DNA of 64,000 nucleotides from JAJDOD01 sp039024895. GTDB taxonomy: Bacteria; Pseudomonadota; Alphaproteobacteria; Rhodobacterales; Rhodobacteraceae. The stretch covers positions 248,001 to 312,000 of the forward strand of contig JBCCPJ010000001.1 of NCBI GenBank assembly GCA_039024895.1, given 5' to 3'. Of this stretch, positions 59,799-64,000 are shown piece by piece; positions within the stretch are counted from its first letter, which is position 1, and each line of letters begins with the position of its first letter. Position numbers and translations under genes: made by a program. Below the pieces are notes generated by a model. It did no database searches, was not told the DNA's origin, and saw only the letters and a list, made by a program, of their open reading frames with translations.

Positions 59799-61157
59799 TC
59801 AGACGTTCAGGAGCAGATGTTCCCGCTCCCAGGGTGAAATGACTTGGAGAAACTCGTCATACTCCGATGCTTTGACACCGCCATAGACCCGGCAGAAATC
59901 CTCGCCCATGACAGCGCGGAGCGAACGAGATGCGGTGAACTCATCGAGGGCGGCAAAGATGCCGCGCGGTAGTTCTTCCTCCGCATCATAGGCATCGCCG
60001 GTGAATTCGGGCCTCGGATCAATGGCTTCCACCATGCCAAGATAGCCACAGGCAAGGGAAGCCGCGATCCCGATATAGGGGTTGCAATCCATACCCGCGA
60101 TCCTGTTCTCCGCGCGACGGGCTTGTGGTTCGGAAACCGGCACACGTATTGCCGTGGTTCGATTGTCCCGTCCCCATTCGGTGTTAACGGGTGCCGCGTG
60201 ATCTTTGACATAACGTCTGTAGGAATTGACGTAGGGCGCATAGAGGATCGTCGCCGCCGGCATGTATTGCTGAAGCCCACCGATAAAGTGTAGGAAGGCC
60301 GATGTCTCAGCGTCTCCATCGCCGGTAAAGATGTTCTGGCCGGTCTCCATCGACAGGACGGAATGGTGGATGTGCATGGACGAGCCGGGTTCCCCTTCAA
60401 TGGGTTTGGCCATGAAGGTTGCAAAGCAATCGTGGCGGAGGGCTGCTTCACGGATCAACCTCTTGAAGTAGAAAATCTCATCGGCCAGCTTTACCGGATC
60501 GCCATGGCGGAGATTGATTTCTAGTTGCCCTGCGCCTCCTTCCTGCGTGATCCCGTCAATCTCGAACCCCTGCGCTTCGGCAAAGTCGTAGATGTCGTCA
60601 ATCACAGGGCCAAACTCGTCAACGGCGGAAACCGAATAGGCTTGGCGCGCAGCTGCGGGCCGTCCTGAGCGGCCCGTCATGGCCCGGATCTCCTGGCCCG
60701 GATCGACATTGCGCGCCACCAAGTAGAACTCCATCTCCGGGGCTACAACGGGCTGCCAGCCCTTCTCCTTGTAAAGCGCCACGATGCGTTTCAGCACATT
60801 GCGCGGCGTAAAGGGGACCGGCGCGCCGTCTTTGCCGTAGGCGTCGTGAATTACCTGCATGGTCCAATCCGCCGTCCAGGGTGCCGCGCTTGCCGTGGTG
60901 TAATCCGGCTTCAGAACCATGTCAGGTTCGGTAAAGCCGTCGATCGCCGCCTCATCGGACCAACCGCCGGTAATGGTCTGATAGTAGATCGAGTTCGGCA
61001 GATAAAACTGCGTTTGCCGCGCGAATTTTGAAGCAGGCATCGCCTTGCCGCGTGCAATGCCGGAAAGGTCAGAGATCAGGCATTCGATTTCGTCGAGCTT
61101 ATGCCCTTTGAGATACGAGCGCGCCGCGTCCGGTGCCGCGTCCAGCCAATCAGACAT
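59799..61157 (-). CDS. Glutamine synthetase family ligase, PuuA-like
   Basis: A 452-residue member of the GS family that joins glutamate to an amine at ATP cost. Catalytic regions are PEMEFYLV around residue 142, QEGGAGQLEINL, GSSMHIHHSVLS, and NRTTAIRVP. The N-terminal beta-grasp is shorter than in GlnA. In PuuA the amine is putrescine; other amines such as ethanolamine or methylamine are possible. The start at 61157 has GGAG seven bases upstream; the frame also opens at 61205. It overlaps the amidotransferase gene by eight bases. Confidence 0.88.
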   Translation of the reverse strand: MSDWLDAAPDAARSYLKGHKLDEIECLISDLSGIARGKAMPASKFARQTQFYLPNSIYYQTITGGWSDEAAIDGFTEPDMVLKPDYTTASAAPWTADWTMQVIHDAYGKDGAPVPFTPRNVLKRIVALYKEKGWQPVVAPEMEFYLVARNVDPGQEIRAMTGRSGRPAAARQAYSVSAVDEFGPVIDDIYDFAEAQGFEIDGITQEGGAGQLEINLRHGDPVKLADEIFYFKRLIREAALRHDCFATFMAKPIEGEPGSSMHIHHSVLSMETGQNIFTGDGDAETSAFLHFIGGLQQYMPAATILYAPYVNSYRRYVKDHAAPVNTEWGRDNRTTAIRVPVSEPQARRAENRIAGMDCNPYIGIAASLACGYLGMVEAIDPRPEFTGDAYDAEEELPRGIFAALDEFTASRSLRAVMGEDFCRVYGGVKASEYDEFLQVISPWEREHLLLNV

Positions 61158-61830
61158 GCTGAGGCTCCTGAAAAAACGCGGCAATTCTCTCCGCAAGCTC
61201 CCCATTGGATGAAGACTTCCCCAGGTTGTCTTGCACCTCCTGTGCCTGTCGGGCGTCTAGCCCGGCTCGGCGCACATGGAGGAGCAGCCGCACGTGATCA
61301 TCGGTAAACTCGGGGTGGGCTTGGACCGAAAAGGCGCGCCCTTTGTAGGAAAATGCGGCATGTTCACAAAAATCGTTGCTGCCGATGGTGGTGGCGTCGG
61401 GCGGCGGCATGACAACCTGATCCTGATGCCAGGCATTCAAGGCGACGGTGTTCCCATCGAGGTCGTATACCTGACGCCCAAGGGCCCAACCGTCGGAGAA
61501 TTTTTCGACTTTCCCACCCAGTGCCTGCGCAAGAATTTGATGCCCAAAACATATGCCCACAATCGGACGCTGGGCGGCATAGGCATCGCGCAAGAAGCGT
61601 TCCAGAGGTGCTATGAACGGCACATCTTCGTAGGCACCGTGTTTCGACCCCGTGATGAGCCAGCCATCGGCGTCCTCCAAGCTTTCGGGAAACGCCATGT
61701 CCACGACGCTCCACGTTTGAAAGGTCAGTCCGTAGCCCTGCAAAAGGGTCTCATAGATGTCGCCATAGGTTTGTTCTGGAAAGCCATCCGCGGTTGGGAA
61801 ATGGCCGCATTGCAGAATGCCGATATGCAT
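61150..61830 (-). CDS. Class I glutamine amidotransferase-like protein
   Basis: A 226-residue GATase1 protein with the catalytic triad Cys94 in GICFGHQILAQALGG, and His172 and Glu174 in VQAHPEF. It is of the stand-alone GMP-synthase-subunit-like type. In the Puu pathway PuuD hydrolyses gamma-glutamyl-GABA, but PuuD belongs to the C26 peptidase branch; this protein may fill the same role or deamidate or hydrolyse a gamma-glutamyl amide. First gene of the unit, overlapping the ligase gene by eight bases. Confidence 0.85.
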   Translation of the reverse strand: MHIGILQCGHFPTADGFPEQTYGDIYETLLQGYGLTFQTWSVVDMAFPESLEDADGWLITGSKHGAYEDVPFIAPLERFLRDAYAAQRPIVGICFGHQILAQALGGKVEKFSDGWALGRQVYDLDGNTVALNAWHQDQVVMPPPDATTIGSNDFCEHAAFSYKGRAFSVQAHPEFTDDHVRLLLHVRRAGLDARQAQEVQDNLGKSSSNGELAERIAAFFQEPQHV

Positions 61831-61940
61831 GTTTCACCTGATTGCTCACCCCTTCCCTAGCCGAACTTCCGAGGCGACTGAAGATGTGCCGTGGAAATTC
61901 GTATGCGGGGCTTGTGCGTTATAGTGGATTGGCGCCGCGC

Positions 61941-62126
61941 TTATCTGCCGGCGCGGCGCGGGCCGAGGACAAACCAAACCACAAATGCGATACCCGGCAG
62001 GCAGATCAACATGATCGCCCAGATGAGTTTGTTCGTGATTGTCGTTTGCGCGCCCAGAACGGAAAGGAGAGCCCACATATTGAGAGCGAGCGCTGCAAGA
62101 ACCCAAAGTCCGAGATACTGTATCAT
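61941..62126 (-). CDS. PLDc_N-domain mini membrane protein
   Basis: A 61-residue protein with two membrane helices (LGLWVLAALALNMWALLSVLG and LIWAIMLICLPGIAFVVWFVLG) and the PLDc_N end GPRRAGR. The domain is named after the N-terminus of phospholipase D-like cardiolipin synthases; free-standing copies have unknown function. It lies between the amidotransferase start and the TPR gene, both reverse. Confidence 0.75.
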   Translation of the reverse strand: MIQYLGLWVLAALALNMWALLSVLGAQTTITNKLIWAIMLICLPGIAFVVWFVLGPRRAGR

Positions 62127-62185
62127 CGAACGTTAAGCCGTCTGTTCAGCCCGGCGAACAAGCAAGTGACGAGGGGCGCGGAACA

Positions 62186-63190
62186 TCAGCTTATCCGTGT
62201 TTCATTCTGCAATCGCCAGGCCAGTTTATGTTGTTGAACGGCCTTTTTATAGTCATGGGCCTTTTCGAACAGGTCAGCAAGTTGGAGGGCGATGCGCTTT
62301 CGTTCAAACGAATGGTTCAGCAATTTTGCCATCCGGGCAGCCTTCTCCAAATGGATGCGGGCCGCGTCCAGTTCACCGCGTTCGGTGTCCAGCAAGGCGG
62401 AGTGTCGGTACAAGAAACACTGCACGCGTTGATCCCGCTCCTTTTGAGCGAGCTTCATGCCTTGCGCGATGCTTTCCGCAGCTTCGTCGATGCGCCCCAG
62501 TTTGACGTCGCAGGAGCCGATCAATCCAAGAAGATAGGGCATAATCATTTGGTTGTTCTGGGACCGCGCCGTTTCCAAGGCGGTAACGCCGCGTATGCGC
62601 GCGCCCTCCGCATCATTGTCAGCCAGCAGCCATGTTGCTGTGCAGAACTCAACGCCCGGGCTCGTGTCAGGGGTGGCTAGCTCTTGCGCGCGGCCGAGCG
62701 TGATACCAGCGCGCGCGCGCTCCCCAGTATGACGCTGAACAATGGCACGGGTCAAAAGGAGCTCAACCATGGCGTCCCGCACATCCTCGTCCGTCGTGTC
62801 GCGGAGCAGCCAAAAACCCCGATCCAATGCACAGTTGGAAAGATCAAAGCGGTTTCGGGCGAAATGGATGCTCCCGAGGATCGCGTATATGCGGGCGCGG
62901 GGTTCGATGTTCTCTTTCTCTGGAAGGTAGCTTTCCGCGCTGAGGCAGTACCCCATAGCTTCATCAAGGGACCCGCGCGACTTTGCGTGCCAAGCTAACG
63001 TGCAGAGCGCAAGGCCATGTTGGGTGCGGCTGCGACGTCCGGTGCCCTTCAGCGCCGTGTTGCGCGCTGTTCTCGCAAAATCGACGCTTGCGTTTGGGTC
63101 TGACCATCGGCGCGACCAGGCCACCTTGTTGAGTAACGTCGGATCGCCACTTGGTTGCTCTGAAGTTACTCGCCGTGTCTGTTCTTCCAT
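62186..63190 (-). CDS. TPR-repeat protein of unknown function
   Basis: A 334-residue protein made of consecutive TPR-like helix pairs (ARIYAILGSIHFARNRFDLS, AMVELLLTRAIVQRHTGERAR, LLGLIGSCDVKLGRIDEAAES and others). No membrane segment, signal peptide or output domain is seen. Related helical arrays precede GGDEF domains in Rhodobacterales, but none follows here. AAAGG precedes the ATG at 63190; the frame also opens at 63244. Confidence 0.7.
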   Translation of the reverse strand: MEEQTRRVTSEQPSGDPTLLNKVAWSRRWSDPNASVDFARTARNTALKGTGRRSRTQHGLALCTLAWHAKSRGSLDEAMGYCLSAESYLPEKENIEPRARIYAILGSIHFARNRFDLSNCALDRGFWLLRDTTDEDVRDAMVELLLTRAIVQRHTGERARAGITLGRAQELATPDTSPGVEFCTATWLLADNDAEGARIRGVTALETARSQNNQMIMPYLLGLIGSCDVKLGRIDEAAESIAQGMKLAQKERDQRVQCFLYRHSALLDTERGELDAARIHLEKAARMAKLLNHSFERKRIALQLADLFEKAHDYKKAVQQHKLAWRLQNETRIS

Positions 63191-63557
63191 GAACCTTTCA
63201 CCTGCTTTCCGCGTCGCACGCGAAGATACATCCTGAGTGCACATAACGCGCGAATTTTGCTGTCAATGGGGCCGCATCCCTCATTTCGGCCATGTCAATT
63301 TTTTCTTGCGTCCAAAAGCCTAACGGGCACGTGGGGAATTAGTCATGAATGATGTCAATAACATCGACTTCCCCCGCGGCGCAGCGCTGATCACGCATGC
63401 CTTTACGCAGGGCGGAAGTCTATCCTGCACAAACTGATTCCGTCCATAGCTTTAGGTCTGAATTCTGTGATGGCATCCGCGCGGGTGCTCGCTAGAACAC
63501 GATCAGAGATTAAATGTGATCGTTGGGCCCCGTGCCAACCGATATGGGATATCTGGG
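63191..63557. other. Intergenic region between TPR protein and aquaporin
   Basis: A 367-base gap that must hold divergent promoters for the TPR and aquaporin genes. A 30-codon forward open frame at 63345-63437 has a GGGG stretch about ten bases upstream of its ATG but no recognisable family; I do not call it a gene. No hairpin or RNA gene was found. Confidence 0.4.
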
Positions 63558-64000
63558 ATGACAAATTACGACACTCGAAAACTCGCCGCCGAAGCGTTGG
63601 GCACCGGTTTCCTTGTGGCGACCGTCGTTGGCTCTGGGATCATGGCGCAACGGCTCACCGAGGATGTCGCTTTGCAACTTCTGGTCAATACGCTGCCTAC
63701 GGGCGCAATTCTGGTGGTGCTCATCACTGTGCTTGGCCCGGTGTCGGGCGCACATTTCAATCCCGCCGTCACCCTCGCCCTTCGCAGACAAGAAAAATTC
63801 TCCGCTTCCAGTACTTTTGCCTACATTTTGGTTCAAATCATCGGCGCTATCTTGGGTACTTGGGTGGCACATGCCATGTTCGGAGAGGCCATTTTTCAGG
63901 TTTCCCAAACCGTTCGAACCGGTGCGTCGCAATGGTTGGCCGAGATCGTCGCGACCTTCGGGCTGGTTTTTATCATAATCGCTGGTTTAAAGGCGCGTGC
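63558..64000 (+). CDS. Aquaporin/MIP-family channel (cut by window edge)
   Basis: The open frame runs to the window edge with 147 codons visible. The first half of an aquaporin fold is clear: helix 1 (LGTGFLVATVVGSGIMA), and the first NPA half-helix in SGAHFNPAVTLALRR. The third helix and a GxxxG-rich stretch follow (IGAILGTWVAHAM), then ETF-like AEIVATFGLVFIIIAG. The second NPA lies outside the window. Some family members in related genomes (AqpS) work with arsenic resistance genes; nothing adjacent supports that here. Confidence 0.85.
   Translation, partial: MTNYDTRKLAAEALGTGFLVATVVGSGIMAQRLTEDVALQLLVNTLPTGAILVVLITVLGPVSGAHFNPAVTLALRRQEKFSASSTFAYILVQIIGAILGTWVAHAMFGEAIFQVSQTVRTGASQWLAEIVATFGLVFIIIAGLKAR

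Noticed and set aside
63345..63437. 30-codon frame upstream of the aquaporin gene
   Set aside because: No family, and too little support beyond a GGGG stretch.
1..64000. Possible CRISPR array, tRNA, rRNA or insertion sequence
   Set aside because: I saw no regularly spaced repeats, no cloverleaf with a T-arm, no rRNA motif and no transposase gene anywhere.

Overview
The window looks like chromosomal DNA of a marine alphaproteobacterium, most likely Rhodobacterales (Roseobacter group). The reasons are the gene families and their order: a TIGR02302/DUF4175 protein beside lysA and ftsEX, a lipoprotein-argH block, a DUF3035 lipoprotein between an M16 peptidase pair and lspA-purH-heparinase-rsmB, CarD with FdxA, a DUF1127 protein, and an RpoE-ChrR pair facing an amine oxidase/DUF1365/MFS/DUF3833/SDR operon. 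GC is moderately high. I saw no rRNA, tRNA, CRISPR array, insertion sequence or phage gene. Genes are packed tightly, and many neighbours overlap by 1-8 bases, which suggests translational coupling.

Layout. 0-10 kb: ftsX (cut by the window edge) and ftsE, divergent from a zinc-ribbon membrane protein; then the TIGR02302 protein, lysA, a forward SDR, and a reverse chain argH - lipoprotein - lipoprotein - DUF2834, with a thioredoxin-like gene diverging from argH. 10-16 kb is an accessory stretch: AraC regulator, NmrA-like protein, DUF4345, DUF1772, a P-loop kinase, a HAD-like protein lacking its catalytic aspartate, and a BASS transporter. 16-24 kb: taurine-pyruvate-type aminotransferase, small secreted proteins, lytic transglycosylase, lone receiver domain, MocR regulator, an acidic conserved protein, thiamine pyrophosphokinase and an EamA transporter. 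24-29.5 kb: SUV3-like helicase, S4 protein, FdxA, CarD (followed by a strong terminator) and a TPR protein. 29.5-39.1 kb: epimerase, M16 pair, DUF3035, lspA, purH, heparinase-like, rsmB, SDH assembly factor. 39.4-44.7 kb: a peptide-type ABC importer (binding protein and two permeases, no ATPase) and an AraC regulator. 45-51.4 kb: thioredoxin-like protein, an unusual collagen-like/PKD-like membrane protein, PepF, an ATP-dependent DNA ligase and DUF1127. 51.5-58.5 kb: LysR, then the RpoE-ChrR stress module and its facing operon. 58.5-64 kb: a three-gene gamma-glutamyl amine operon, a PLDc_N mini-protein, a TPR protein and the start of an aquaporin-family gene.

How the genes work together. The clearest circuit is RpoE-ChrR: both divergent units have a TGATCC box, an 18-base spacer and a TA-rich -10, so the sigma factor probably drives its own operon and the five-gene operon opposite. 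The gamma-glutamyl operon (amidotransferase, glutamine-synthetase-like ligase, FAD oxidase) reads as an amine breakdown route. The least familiar items are the paired mini-lipoproteins behind argH, the collagen-like protein at 45.7-47.5 kb, the HAD pseudo-enzyme, and the five-gene operon whose substrate is not evident from the sequence.
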